Part shown: positions 49,362 through 58,719 of the stretch, piece by piece
Layout of the letters: the number at the start of each line of letters is the position of its first letter
Numbering within the stretch: the stretch's first letter is position 1
NCBI GenBank assembly: GCA_964577985.1
Contig: CAZOAR010000013.1
Location: 1 to 62,990 of the forward strand
Direction: 5' to 3'
DNA from: CAZOAR01 sp964577985
GTDB taxonomy: Bacteria; Gemmatimonadota; CAZMKB01; CAZNLH01
Length of the DNA stretch: 62,990 nt
Notes under the pieces: model-generated
What the model was told of the DNA's origin: nothing
Database searches by the model: none
Seen by the model: the letters and a program-made list of their open reading frames with translations, nothing else
Translations under genes and position numbers: made by a program

Positions 49362-50684
49362 CTAAAACGAGCCTGACCGATCTTTCCACGGCTTGAGTTG
49401 CGCTCCGGTATAGTAGTGTCTGAGGATCTGATCAAAGCGGTATCCTTCTCGTGCCATGCCAATCATCCCCGTCTGGCATGCGCCCACACCGTGTCCGGTC
49501 CCATGGCCGTGGGCCGTCACGCGTACGACCGATCCATCTGACCCTCGCGCGAGTTCGAGGTCGAAGAGAGTGCTCCTCAATATCAGGTCGGGTCTGCCGC
49601 CCCGCCTCAAGGCCCATCTAATGTGGTCACTGTTGATATCATAAACAGCGAAGTCGGTCACGACTTCAAGCACCTCGACTCTTCCGGAAGGGGACCTCAT
49701 CTTGATACGAAGGTCTGTAAGACGGGCCAGCGTATCGCTCTGCAGTGCCACGAGCGTGTCGATGTATGCCGTCAGGTTGTCCTTGATTTCCGTCCCGCTC
49801 CACGTCTCCACCCATTCGTAGCTCTCCGCCCAGCCGCAGGAGTGATCCTCTACGGGCACAAGATAAGGTTCCGGGTCCTTGTCCCATACCCGCTCTATGT
49901 ACTCGGTCCTTCCGCCGCAGTTAGCGTGATAGTAGGCGTCTATCGGGTTCCCTTTCCACGTAAGCACGATCCCCTTCGTCTCCCGTATGGCCCTGTTGAC
50001 GAGCGAATTCTCGCCTTCCACTCCCAGATAGACCTGATCCGTGACAGATGCAGCAAGGTCGTATCCCGACTCTTTATACTGTCCGATGTGGGACAGGGCG
50101 TATGTCCGCGCGGCTACCGCCTGCGCCTTGAGAGCCTCGAACTCCCGTTCTGATAAGCTCCCTATCTCCGCGGGAACGACTCCCTTGAGATAGTCTTCCA
50201 CACTCACCACGTTCAGCACGACAAGGGTTGCTGAATCACCCTCGCTTCTGCCGGGCGGCAGTGGCAGGACCTCAAGTGCTCCCCGGTAGGGCTTCCCGTT
50301 GAGAAGAAGGGAGGATCTGCTGTCGAGAGGGGAAATAGACACCTGTCGGAAGCCTTTATCGCCGGTTTGCCGCTCATTTACACTGAGGATGATAAGGTTG
50401 TCAACGGAACAGATACGAGCATCAGATTGCGACCTGTATGTCTTTGCAGCCTGGCCACGCTGAATGGCTCGCAACGCATACTCCTCATGAGGCAGGGGCG
50501 AGATGACTATTGCCTGGTCTGTTTCCATCAATTTGACCCTCACCAGCGGATGCTTGATCTTCGGATAGCCAGGCTCGGTTCTATAGCCGTGACGTCCCGC
50601 GCAACTCATCACGAGCAGCGCCGACAGGAAAACTGCCCGCCTGAGGGTCGTATTCTGCTGTGGCTCGTCCATCAATTTCTTCAT
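49362..50684 (-). CDS. SpoIID/LytB-domain lipoprotein
   Basis: 440 residues from the ATG at 50684 (GGAGAG upstream). The N-terminus has a lipoprotein signal ending 'LLVMSCAG'. The SpoIID domain (about 160-400) is clear: 'YLKGVVPAEIGS', 'AQAVAARTYAL' and 'YHANCGGRTEY', and near the end 'GHGVGACQTGMIGMA'. SpoIID proteins are lytic transglycosylases acting on peptidoglycan; outside spore-formers they act in cell-wall remodelling. It is the only gene of its transcript. Confidence 0.9.
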   Translation of the reverse strand: MKKLMDEPQQNTTLRRAVFLSALLVMSCAGRHGYRTEPGYPKIKHPLVRVKLMETDQAIVISPLPHEEYALRAIQRGQAAKTYRSQSDARICSVDNLIILSVNERQTGDKGFRQVSISPLDSRSSLLLNGKPYRGALEVLPLPPGRSEGDSATLVVLNVVSVEDYLKGVVPAEIGSLSEREFEALKAQAVAARTYALSHIGQYKESGYDLAASVTDQVYLGVEGENSLVNRAIRETKGIVLTWKGNPIDAYYHANCGGRTEYIERVWDKDPEPYLVPVEDHSCGWAESYEWVETWSGTEIKDNLTAYIDTLVALQSDTLARLTDLRIKMRSPSGRVEVLEVVTDFAVYDINSDHIRWALRRGGRPDLILRSTLFDLELARGSDGSVVRVTAHGHGTGHGVGACQTGMIGMAREGYRFDQILRHYYTGAQLKPWKDRSGSF

Positions 50685-50914
50685 GTCACTCTCCGTTCCG
50701 GTCACAATAGTCGTTTGTTGATAAGAGTAACGTTATTGATGACCGGGGCAAGCGCAATATCGAAGCCATGGGGATATTTGCCTGGCTGCCTGAAACAGGT
50801 TAGATTCAGAGCGAGATCATGATAGACCACGGGCCGGCCCATGGTTTGACAGTCGCGGTGGAGTCCGCCGAGGCGCTCGGTGGCGCCGGTTGAGGAGAGT
50901 TGCACGGCTGACCG

Positions 50915-51253
50915 ATGACTCTTGACCCTGAAAAAGTGCTCGGAGAGTGCAGGATAACTTATACCCTCTCTCCGGGACCAGGCGGGCAGAGACGTGACAA
51001 GAAACGCACGGCAGTCCGTCTATTGCATCTTCCTACCGGTACAGTAGTGGTTGCGGGAAGACAGAGATACAGGACTCAGAACCTCCGGGACGCCCTGGAG
51101 CGCCTTATTTCGAGGATCGAGGAGAGGCGCAGAGAGAAGAAGCCCCGCATCCCGACCAGGACTCCAGCAAAGGCCAGGCGGGCCGCGAAAGAGCAGAAAA
51201 AACGCAGGGCGTTGAAAAAGCGCCTCCGAAAGACACCATCTTCTGATGAATGA
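50915..51253 (+). CDS. Release-factor-like GGQ protein
   Basis: 112 residues. 'SPGPGGQRRDKKRTAVRL' near residue 18 is the GGQ peptidyl-tRNA hydrolysis loop of class I release factors and ArfB/YaeJ; the usual N in 'GGQ.VNK' is D here. A basic, Lys/Arg-rich tail (from about 75) resembles the ribosome-channel tail of ArfB. It probably frees stalled ribosomes. No stop-codon recognition domain is present. Confidence 0.8.
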   Translation: MTLDPEKVLGECRITYTLSPGPGGQRRDKKRTAVRLLHLPTGTVVVAGRQRYRTQNLRDALERLISRIEERRREKKPRIPTRTPAKARRAAKEQKKRRALKKRLRKTPSSDE

Positions 51254-51716
51254 ACATCCCGAACCATCTACGCCTGGACGCACCATTATTCACTCCCACT
51301 TGAATGCGACCTTTACCAGGGCAATTATTGCCTGGTTGCAGAAATACAAGGTCTCAGCCTTGTATTATCACGCGATCACCAGTAAATCGTATCGGTTTCG
51401 CTGGCAGGCGAGCGAGTCAGAATCGGCGTTGCATCAAGGAAAACGTGTTGTGGACATGAAACACAAGGTTGACACCTTGTTATTCTCTGTGGTCATACAG
51501 TTGAACGGTGGTCGAGGGCGGGAATGACCGTTCTGGATCCCTGTAACGTTCTCAATCTGACGTCAAACGCGGACGTCACTCTGCGTGTCNNNNNNNNNNN
51601 NNNNNNNNNNNNNNNNNNNNNNNNNNNNNNNNNNNNNNNNNNNNNNNNNNNNNNNNNNNNNNNNNNNNNNNNNNNNNNNNNNNNNNNNNATGCAAATGTT
51701 CCACCAGTGATTGACG
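51254..51716. other. Intergenic region with three hairpins and an assembly gap
   Basis: 463 bases, 100 of them N (51590-51689). Before the gap are three hairpins: ACCAGGGCAATTATTGCCTGGT (near 51317-51338, one bulged G), TACAAGG-N6-CCTTGTA (51346-51365), and ACAAGGT-N4-ACCTTGT (51463-51480). The last two share ACAAGG/CCTTGT. The open frame across them has no coding character. A small RNA or repeat is possible. Confidence 0.45.
51590..51689. other. Assembly gap (100 N)
   Basis: Exactly 100 unknown bases downstream of waaA. Size is likely a placeholder. Confidence 0.97.
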
Positions 51717-53048
51717 CTATCTCGAGCCCGGGACGGGTGATGGGAAGAGTGTGGGAAAGGTCGATCTCAATACGGCCAGTGTCCGGCCCGTCGCGTTCAT
51801 GTTCTTTTTGACGCTCTCGAGCGCCATGGCCCCCATGGATCGATGCCGTTCAGGATCGTTGAGAAGATCCGAAAGCACTTCCTCCATCTCGGTGTCGGAT
51901 GATACGGACAGTGCTCCTCCATCGTGGATAAGAGCGACCGTCTCGGGAGATCTCCCGTAGTTGGGTCCCATCAGAATCGGCACACCAACCGCCGCCGGTT
52001 CGAGCACATTGTGGACTCCGCGCGAGAATCCTCCTCCTACGACCGCGACAGTCGATAAACCATACAACCTTGCCAGCAGGCCCACCCGGTCAACAACCAT
52101 GACGTCTCCCTCGACAAGCCAGTTCCTGTTCCTCAACGAGGATGAGGTCTCCGGATGCAGTCCGGAAGAGCCGGCAGCCTCCACGATTTTCTCGACGCGG
52201 CCGGGCGTCGGTTCATGAGGCACGATGATGAGGTATAGATCGTCAAGCTTCTTTTTGAGACGCGAGTAAGAGGAAAAGAGGGCCTTTTCGTCCTGCCACC
52301 AGGTGCTTCCGCCGATGATCACACGTCTGCCCGCGGCGAAAGTGTCGAGTGAAGACGTCTCTTCCATCAGAGCCGAGACCCTCTGATACGTCTCGTCGTA
52401 CTTGGTGTCTCCCGTAAACTCAACCTTCCACGCCGGGACGCCGATGGAGAGGAAGTTCTCCCTGTCACCGTCCGTTGCCGTACATATCAACTCGAGGTCG
52501 CTGTACAATCTGCCATAGAATCTCCTCCAGCAGCGATTCAACCTGACGGACTGCCCGCTTAGTGTGGCGTTGATCAGGACCGCGGGACAATGTCTTCTGC
52601 CGGCCTCCCAGACAAGGTTGGGCCATACGTCGTACCGTGAGAAGAGGAGGATGTCAGGCTGAAGAAGCGAGAATATCCTGGCGGCGTTCTTCCGGCTGTC
52701 GATTGGCAGGCAGGATGGTATGTCGACCAGGTTCGAAGACTTGACCGTGGATTCCGCCGATGGCGAAAAATAGGTGCATATGATGACTGCTTTCGGCCAG
52801 GTCGATTTTATCTCCTCGAGGAGGGGAACGGACTGCAGAAACTCGCCGGCGGAGGAGGCGTGGATCCAGAAGACCGGTTTTCTCCCCTCGGTGACCGACG
52901 ATAAGCCTTCGGACAATCGGTCCCAGATGCCATGTCTCTCTCGAAATCCCCTCTTTATCTTGGATCGAAAGGGAGACGCGACCTTGAGTGCACCCACCAT
53001 AACAGGGACAGCCACGTGATTGTACACGCATGCGTCGAGGTATTTCAT
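51717..53048 (-). CDS. waaA: Kdo transferase
   Basis: 443 residues. It has the N-terminal GT-B half with 'WIHASSAGEFLQSVPLLEEI', and the C-terminal half with 'IIGGSTWWQDEKAL', 'IIVPHEPTPGRV' and 'VVGGGFSRGVHNVLEPAAVGVPILMGP' (around 330-360), all diagnostic of WaaA. It transfers Kdo from CMP-Kdo to lipid A precursor at the inner membrane. It overlaps the upstream glycosyltransferase gene by four bases. Its presence shows that the organism makes lipopolysaccharide. Confidence 0.94.
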   Translation of the reverse strand: MKYLDACVYNHVAVPVMVGALKVASPFRSKIKRGFRERHGIWDRLSEGLSSVTEGRKPVFWIHASSAGEFLQSVPLLEEIKSTWPKAVIICTYFSPSAESTVKSSNLVDIPSCLPIDSRKNAARIFSLLQPDILLFSRYDVWPNLVWEAGRRHCPAVLINATLSGQSVRLNRCWRRFYGRLYSDLELICTATDGDRENFLSIGVPAWKVEFTGDTKYDETYQRVSALMEETSSLDTFAAGRRVIIGGSTWWQDEKALFSSYSRLKKKLDDLYLIIVPHEPTPGRVEKIVEAAGSSGLHPETSSSLRNRNWLVEGDVMVVDRVGLLARLYGLSTVAVVGGGFSRGVHNVLEPAAVGVPILMGPNYGRSPETVALIHDGGALSVSSDTEMEEVLSDLLNDPERHRSMGAMALESVKKNMNATGRTLAVLRSTFPTLFPSPVPGSR

Positions 53049-54151
53049 CGGCTGTCTCCTCTGCCGACCGCCTTATTCTCAAGGGGCTCAAGGAAGCGAG
53101 CGGCCGCGCTTAGAACGTCCCCTGCACTTATGTCAGTCATGCACCGATGGTGGCCCCTCGGGCAATGTTTGCTGCCCAGATGATGACATGGTCTGCACGA
53201 TATCCTGGATGACAGGACTTCGTGTTCCGCCCTGTAGGGATAGAAGCCAAGCTCACGGGTCGTAGGGCCGAAAACGGCGACTACAGGGGTAGAGAGGGCG
53301 GATGCCATGTGCATCAACCCCGAGTCGTTGCAGATCAACAGTAGGGATGTTTCGATGACCGCGCCTGACTCGAGCAGGTCCAGTCTGCCTGTCAAGTCGA
53401 TGACCGGGGACGTCATAGCGGTACGCACAGCGTCTGAGATCTCCCGCTCATCGCCATGGCCTATGAGTACAGGAATGAGTCCGAATGTTGCGGCGATGCG
53501 ATCGGCCACGTCCGCGAATCTCTCCGGCAGCCAGCGCTTCGTCGCCCACCTCGCGCCGGGGGCTATGGCGAGATACCTGCCATGTTCGCCGGAAGCGACA
53601 TAGTCCGTGCGGCCCTCTGACTTGTGTTCTGACGCCGCGTCTCGCGCCAGGATGGCATCGACACGATTCCTGGCGTCGTCGGGTAAATGGAGATCAAGCC
53701 CCTTCTCATCGGCCTGTACGCCGAGGGGGGCAAGTGCCTTGAGATAGCGCTCCGGGACAGATTCCTTCATTGCGATTGCCTTCCAGCCGGTGTGGATCAT
53801 TATGAATCTGCTGACGACTCCCTTGGGATACTTGAGCCTGCGCCCCGCGCCAGTCCCGAGCCTGAGGAGGAGGCTGCGGGTAGAACGATGCAGATCGACC
53901 AGCAGATCGTAATTCCCTCTCAGTTCCCGCACCAGCCTGAGAAATCCGCTGATCCCCGAGGAGTGATCCCAGGTGATGATGTTGTCCACATTCGGATTCT
54001 CCCGCAGGAGCGCCTCATATTCGGACTTGACGATATAATCGATTTTTCCTTCCGGATTCCAACGTCTGAGGGCCCTCAATACCGGGGTGGTTAAGAGAAT
54101 ATCTCCGAGAGAACTGAAACGAGCTACCAGGATATTCATTTCTCTGCTCAT
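53045..54151 (-). CDS. Family 9 glycosyltransferase (heptosyltransferase-like)
   Basis: 368 residues. 'NILVARFSSLGDILLTTPVLRAL' at the N-terminus and 'LLICNDSGLMHMASALSTPVVAVFGPT' near 275 are the GT9 signatures. It probably adds heptose or a related sugar to the lipopolysaccharide core. 'CRPCHHLGSKHCPRG' near 325 is a Cys/His-rich loop common to the family. It sits between uracil-DNA glycosylase and waaA on the same strand. Confidence 0.9.
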   Translation of the reverse strand: MSREMNILVARFSSLGDILLTTPVLRALRRWNPEGKIDYIVKSEYEALLRENPNVDNIITWDHSSGISGFLRLVRELRGNYDLLVDLHRSTRSLLLRLGTGAGRRLKYPKGVVSRFIMIHTGWKAIAMKESVPERYLKALAPLGVQADEKGLDLHLPDDARNRVDAILARDAASEHKSEGRTDYVASGEHGRYLAIAPGARWATKRWLPERFADVADRIAATFGLIPVLIGHGDEREISDAVRTAMTSPVIDLTGRLDLLESGAVIETSLLLICNDSGLMHMASALSTPVVAVFGPTTRELGFYPYRAEHEVLSSRISCRPCHHLGSKHCPRGHHRCMTDISAGDVLSAAARFLEPLENKAVGRGDSR

Positions 54152-54173
54152 CTTATCACCGGGATGAAAAGTC

Positions 54174-54803
54174 CTAGAACAGCTCGATTTGCTCCTGGGC
54201 GGGCAGAGGAACGGAGTCTCCCCCGATGAGTGATTTGAGCTTCTGAAAATCCTCTATGAGGTCTCCTCTCCTTGTCCCGAGGTGCAGGGCGGCGGCAGGG
54301 TGAAACGTGGGGAAGATGTGAAAACCGTTTACGCGGAAAGAGCGACCTCGGACTTTTGAAATGCTGACTGGTTTACCGAGAAGGGTCCGCGTGGCGTTAC
54401 TGCCGAGGGAACACACAATACGAGGCTTGATGATCTCCAGTTGCCTGTGCAGATATGGCTTGCAGGATTCGATTTCTTCCGCGGTCGGGGTGCGATTCTC
54501 AGGAGGTCTGCACTTATTGACGTTCGTGACATAAACATCTTCCCTGCGGATCTCGATAGATGCCAGGAGTTCTTCCAGCAATCTACCCGCGGCTCCCACG
54601 AAGGGAAGGCCGCGGATATCTTCGTGATGACCAGGTGCCTCTCCTACAAACATGATCTCCGCGTCGCATCGGCCCGCTCCGAAGACCACCTGTGTCCGGT
54701 TCTCATGCAGGGTGCAGAGGCGGCAGTCTGTCATCCCCCGGCAGAGATGGTCCAGGTGTGCCGCTTCATCGCGTCCCGCTGGATGTGTGTAACTTTTCAT
54801 CAA
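54174..54803 (-). CDS. Uracil-DNA glycosylase, family 4
   Basis: 209 residues. 'MFVGEAPGHHEDIRGLPFVG' (motif 1), 'VNKCRPPENRTPT' and 'FPTFHPAAAL' (motif 2) define family 4 glycosylases, and cysteines at 'CRLC' and later sites would bind a 4Fe-4S cluster. It removes uracil from DNA. It is the first gene after a perfect promoter. Confidence 0.93.
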   Translation of the reverse strand: MMKSYTHPAGRDEAAHLDHLCRGMTDCRLCTLHENRTQVVFGAGRCDAEIMFVGEAPGHHEDIRGLPFVGAAGRLLEELLASIEIRREDVYVTNVNKCRPPENRTPTAEEIESCKPYLHRQLEIIKPRIVCSLGSNATRTLLGKPVSISKVRGRSFRVNGFHIFPTFHPAAALHLGTRRGDLIEDFQKLKSLIGGDSVPLPAQEQIELF

Positions 54804-54859
54804 ACCTCTCCATGAGTGAAAGACCCTTCTCCGGTCAGCGCGTGCCCTCCGCCTCTCCG

Positions 54860-54888
54860 ATTATATAACAACGGTCCGACACTGTCAA
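54860..54888 (-). promoter_or_regulatory. Consensus sigma70-type promoter of the uracil-DNA glycosylase operon
   Basis: Minus strand TTGACA (54888-54883), 17-base spacer, TATAAT (54865-54860). Both boxes match fully. Start expected near 54853, 50 bases from the ATG. Confidence 0.75.
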
Positions 54889-54977
54889 TGGCTTTGTCAA
54901 ACAGGTTATATATAATCATGTAACTTATTGGCGAGCCTTTTTCGTGGGAAGGATTGACAGAGGTCATTTATGGCCGG

Positions 54978-55006
54978 TTGACTTTGATCGGGCTCTTCTC
55001 TATACT
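54978..55006 (+). promoter_or_regulatory. Candidate promoter of the PorX-like regulator gene
   Basis: TTGACT (54978-54983), 17-base spacer, TATACT (55001-55006). The start codon at 55037 lies about 25 bases past the expected transcription start. Confidence 0.65.
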
Positions 55007-55036
55007 TTTGAAAAAGGTAATGAAAGGAGTTGAACG

Positions 55037-56605
55037 TTGAGGGAAAACAGGAAAAGGATTCTCTGGGTGGACGATGAAGTCGATCTGCTCAAATCGCACC
55101 TGATGTTCCTTGGCGAAAAGGGATATGACCTGGACACAGCGGCAAATGGTGAAGATGCTCTCGAGTACTTGAATGAGAAGAGAGTGGACCTTGTTCTCCT
55201 GGACGAGCAGATGCCGGGGATGGGGGGTGTCTCGGTGCTCAAGGAAATCCGGATCCGTTTTCCCCTCCTACCAGTCGTCATGGTTACGAAGAGCCAGGAA
55301 GAGGACACGATGAACAAGGCCATCGGAAGGAGGGTGGACGGATATCTCGTCAAGCCGGTCAACCCTTTGCAGGTCCTCTCCACATGTAAGCGGATACTGG
55401 AAAGACAGGGCATGGTCCATGAAAGAGTGTCGATTGATTTTGTGGAGTCATTTCGTAACCTGGAGGAGAAGAGGGGGAAGATCTCGCACTGGAAGGATTG
55501 GGCGGGGATCTACTCGGAGGTATTGCAGTGGGAGATCCAGTTGAGCGAGATCGGGGAGAAGGAACTCCTCTCATCACTCAAAGAGCTGGAAAGAGATTTC
55601 AGATCTGATTTCTCACGTTTTGTAATGGAAAACTATGAAGACTGGATTTCTTCCGGAGAGGCAGAGGAACGCCCCGTCTTTTCTCACGATCTCGTGTCTT
55701 TATACGTCAAGCCGCTCATGGAGAAGTGGAGGAAGTGCCTCTTCGTGGTAGTCGACTGCCTGAGGCTGGATCAGTGGCTCTCCATAGCGCCTGTGGTCTC
55801 ATCTCTCTACGAGATCGACGAAAACTACTATTTCTCCATTCTCCCGACCGCCACGCCATACGCTCGCAACGCTATCTTCAGTGGTCTCCTGCCACTGGAG
55901 ATGGCCGGGAAGTTCCCCGAGCAGTGGGGGGGTGATTTCCGACAGGAGAGAAGCATGAATCGGTACGAGGATTTCTTCTTTGAACAACAGGCGGTGCGAC
56001 TCGGTCTCGCCACGTCGGGGCAGGTGAAGATGGAAAAGGTCTTCACCGCCGAGGAGGGGACGGAAATGCTCAAGCGGGCCCATGGACTCTTCAGGGCGGG
56101 ACTTTCCGCTGTCGTAATCAACTTTATCGACCTCCTCACCCATGGCCGATCCGAGTCCGAAATCCTGATGGAGATTGCCCCGGATGAGGACGCGTTTCGT
56201 TCGTTGACTCGCTCCTGGTTCCACAGGTCGGCACTCTTTCGACTGATGGAAGACGCGCGTAAGGAAGGTGTCCCGATCGTACTGACGAGCGACCATGGGT
56301 CTGTCCACTGCAAGCATCCCGCAACTGTATACGCCAGGAGAGACGCTTCCACCAATCTGAGATACAAACAGGGTGAGAACATCCGGTCGGAAAAGGAGAT
56401 ATTCTACTCCGTCAGGAACCCGGCGAAAATCGGTCTTCCCAGCGTTGGTATCAATGCCAACTTCCTTTTTGCCGTGGAAGACTACTATTTTGTCTATCCG
56501 ACCAAGCTGAGAGAGTATCAGAGTAGATATTACGGGAGCTTTCTCCATGGCGGCATTTCGCCCGAGGAAATGATCCTGCCTTTGATAGTGTTGACGCCCC
56601 CGTAA
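55037..56605 (+). CDS. porX: Response regulator with PglZ domain (PorX-like)
   Basis: 522 residues, TTG start with AAAGGAG seven bases upstream. The N-terminal receiver domain has the acidic pocket 'WVDDE', the phospho-acceptor D56 in 'LVLLDEQMPGMGG' and a Lys in 'YLVKPVN'. The C-terminal ~300 residues form a PglZ (alkaline-phosphatase superfamily) domain with metal-site motifs 'VVDCLRLDQW' and 'LTSDHGSVHC'. This combination and length match PorX, the regulator of type IX secretion in Bacteroidota. No DNA-binding domain is present. The sensor PorY is not in the window. Confidence 0.88.
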   Translation: MRENRKRILWVDDEVDLLKSHLMFLGEKGYDLDTAANGEDALEYLNEKRVDLVLLDEQMPGMGGVSVLKEIRIRFPLLPVVMVTKSQEEDTMNKAIGRRVDGYLVKPVNPLQVLSTCKRILERQGMVHERVSIDFVESFRNLEEKRGKISHWKDWAGIYSEVLQWEIQLSEIGEKELLSSLKELERDFRSDFSRFVMENYEDWISSGEAEERPVFSHDLVSLYVKPLMEKWRKCLFVVVDCLRLDQWLSIAPVVSSLYEIDENYYFSILPTATPYARNAIFSGLLPLEMAGKFPEQWGGDFRQERSMNRYEDFFFEQQAVRLGLATSGQVKMEKVFTAEEGTEMLKRAHGLFRAGLSAVVINFIDLLTHGRSESEILMEIAPDEDAFRSLTRSWFHRSALFRLMEDARKEGVPIVLTSDHGSVHCKHPATVYARRDASTNLRYKQGENIRSEKEIFYSVRNPAKIGLPSVGINANFLFAVEDYYFVYPTKLREYQSRYYGSFLHGGISPEEMILPLIVLTPP

Positions 56606-56725
56606 TAATACTGGTCAGGAGCGGCTTCAGTCTGCCGGAGACCGCGGTTGACACTACTTTGGTGGTGACATATTTTACATGTGAAAAACCCGCGGACCGG
56701 CTGTCAGGAGCACACGCGTAATCAT

Positions 56726-57751
56726 ATGCGGTATATGCCGAAGATACTATTCATGACACGGAGTGAACGTCAGGCGAGCACGCGCTACCGTGTCCATCAG
56801 TATCTGGACGGTCTAAACAGGGATGGATTTCAGACGGTCGTCATTCCGGCGAATCGAATGACCCCGCGCAAGCGCGCGTTGCTCCTTAGCGAGGCGGGAA
56901 GCGCCGATCTGGTGTTCATACAGAAAAAACTTTTTCACCCGGTCTTTCTTCGACTGCTCAAGGCGTTGAACTCCAACATCGTCTTCGATTTCGACGATGC
57001 CCTGTTTGCGCGCGAGCCCTACGTCCGGACGTTGAGAAAGATGAGTCCCGGGTCAAGAACTGCGATCGGCAGGCTCAGAGCCGTCCTGAAGGTTGCGAAG
57101 ATCGTCATCGCAGGGAATACCTTCCTGAGCGGATACGCCAGGAAGTATTGCGACAGGGTACATGAGGTGCCGACACCTGTTGATTGTTCGAGACGGCTTC
57201 TTCCGGAGGATCGCGAGGACAGGGATAGTCACGAAGTAGTCCTCGGGTGGCTGGGAACGTCGAATAACCTGTACTACCTGGAGAGATTGAACCCGATTCT
57301 GAAACTGATAGCGGATAATGGTTACCCGATCCGACTGAGTGTTATCGCAGATGTCAGGTTTGAGGGGCGCGGGTTCGCGGTCGAAAATGTTGAGTGGAAT
57401 CCTGAAACGGAATCCAGGTGGTTGCGCGAGATAGACATTGGCCTTATGCCCCTTGAGCGGGATGACTGGAGCCGCGGGAAATGCGCGTTTAAACTCCTGC
57501 AGTATTTGTCTGTCGGGTTATCCACGGTGAGCTCGGCCGTGGGGATGAACAGGGAAGTCATTCAGGATGGTATGAACGGTTTCCTCGCCGATTCGAATGC
57601 TGAGTGGACGGAGAAGCTCCATTCCCTCATAACGAGCCCTGAATTGAGGGCCGCGCACGGCAGGATGGCTCTGAAAACGGTCGAGAAGAGGTATTCCCTT
57701 GATGTCTGTTCCGGCAGACTCAGAAAGATCCTGCTGGACGCGTTGGAATAA
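56726..57751 (+). CDS. Glycosyltransferase, GT4-like
   Basis: 341 residues from the ATG at 56726 (starts at 56681 or 56735 are possible). It begins 'PKILFMTRSERQASTRYRVHQYLDGL', a GT-B N-terminus, and has 'VDFDDALFA'-like and 'LGWLGTSNNLYYLE' elements and, near the end, 'CAFKLLQYLSVGLSTVSS', the nucleotide-sugar-binding region of GT4 enzymes. It lies 15 bases before a GT2 gene and in a lipopolysaccharide-related neighbourhood. Confidence 0.78.
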   Translation: MRYMPKILFMTRSERQASTRYRVHQYLDGLNRDGFQTVVIPANRMTPRKRALLLSEAGSADLVFIQKKLFHPVFLRLLKALNSNIVFDFDDALFAREPYVRTLRKMSPGSRTAIGRLRAVLKVAKIVIAGNTFLSGYARKYCDRVHEVPTPVDCSRRLLPEDREDRDSHEVVLGWLGTSNNLYYLERLNPILKLIADNGYPIRLSVIADVRFEGRGFAVENVEWNPETESRWLREIDIGLMPLERDDWSRGKCAFKLLQYLSVGLSTVSSAVGMNREVIQDGMNGFLADSNAEWTEKLHSLITSPELRAAHGRMALKTVEKRYSLDVCSGRLRKILLDALE

Positions 57752-57765
57752 GGCCCTTTGTAAGA

Positions 57766-58707
57766 ATGGCAAAAGTCAGTGTCATAGTACCGATCTACAA
57801 CCCGGAGCCTGCATTCCTCGAGGAGGCGCTGGACAGTCTCTACGCCCAGTCATATAAAGATATCGAGGTGATCGTTGTAAACGATGGCTCGGACAGGCAG
57901 GATTTCAGGCCGCTCCTCGAAAAATACGGGCCGGAGATCAGGTATCATGAGCAGGAGAACAAAGGGGTCGCGGATGCCAGGAACAGCGGCATTGCCTTCT
58001 CCAGGGGCGAGTATGTAGGGCTGCTCGACCAGGACGACCGCTGGCATCCGGAAAAGATAGAGAAGCAGATGATTCTCTTTTCGAGAGATCCTCTTCTCGA
58101 TGTGGTCATTCACCGTGTCAATTTCATCGACGAAGAGGGCGCAATCCGGGAACAGAAGGCCTCTCGGGTCAAAGAGATGAAGAGGCGCATCAGGAACCGG
58201 GACATCCTTGCGGAGCTGCTTATCGGGAACTTTATCTATTCGCCCGCTATCCTGATCAGGAGTGCCTGCTTCGATAAGGTCGGTGGATTCGATTCGACCG
58301 TCGATCCGCACGATGACTGGGACATGTGGCTCAGGCTTGCCATTGCGGGGTGCAGATTCGAAGCAATTGATGAAGAACTCGCGGACTGGAGGATCCATCC
58401 CGGCAACACTTCCAGGAACCAGCGGCGGATGCTCCTGACCAATATGTCTGTCATTGAAAAGCTGGAGCGTGGCGGGCTTATACCGGACAGCCATAGGAAA
58501 TACGTAGATCGGAGATTTATCGAGACAAAGACCCTGCTCGCGCACAATTCCTACAGTCACGCGCAGTATGGTAGATTCAGGTCCGAAATCCGTGAAGTGG
58601 CTGGCTTTGGCCTGTCCAACATCCTGAAATTGAAAATCATGAGGCGCTGGGTCAAGAGCCTGATTTACGAGAGGATAAGGAATGAAGACGGTAATAGCGG
58701 TCTGTAG
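57766..58707 (+). CDS. Family 2 glycosyltransferase
   Basis: 313 residues. 'VSVIVPIYNPEPAFLEEAL' at the N-terminus, the metal-binding 'LLDQDDRWHPEKI' near residue 88 and 'DPHDDWDMWLRLA' near 185 are GT2 motifs. It probably adds a sugar to a surface polysaccharide. It is flanked by a GT4-like gene and msbA. Confidence 0.9.
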   Translation: MAKVSVIVPIYNPEPAFLEEALDSLYAQSYKDIEVIVVNDGSDRQDFRPLLEKYGPEIRYHEQENKGVADARNSGIAFSRGEYVGLLDQDDRWHPEKIEKQMILFSRDPLLDVVIHRVNFIDEEGAIREQKASRVKEMKRRIRNRDILAELLIGNFIYSPAILIRSACFDKVGGFDSTVDPHDDWDMWLRLAIAGCRFEAIDEELADWRIHPGNTSRNQRRMLLTNMSVIEKLERGGLIPDSHRKYVDRRFIETKTLLAHNSYSHAQYGRFRSEIREVAGFGLSNILKLKIMRRWVKSLIYERIRNEDGNSGL

Positions 58708-58719
58708 CAGGTGTGCGGC

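Noticed and set aside
51246..51527. 93-codon open frame across three hairpins
   Set aside because: No ribosome site, no coding pattern, and its bases form inverted repeats.
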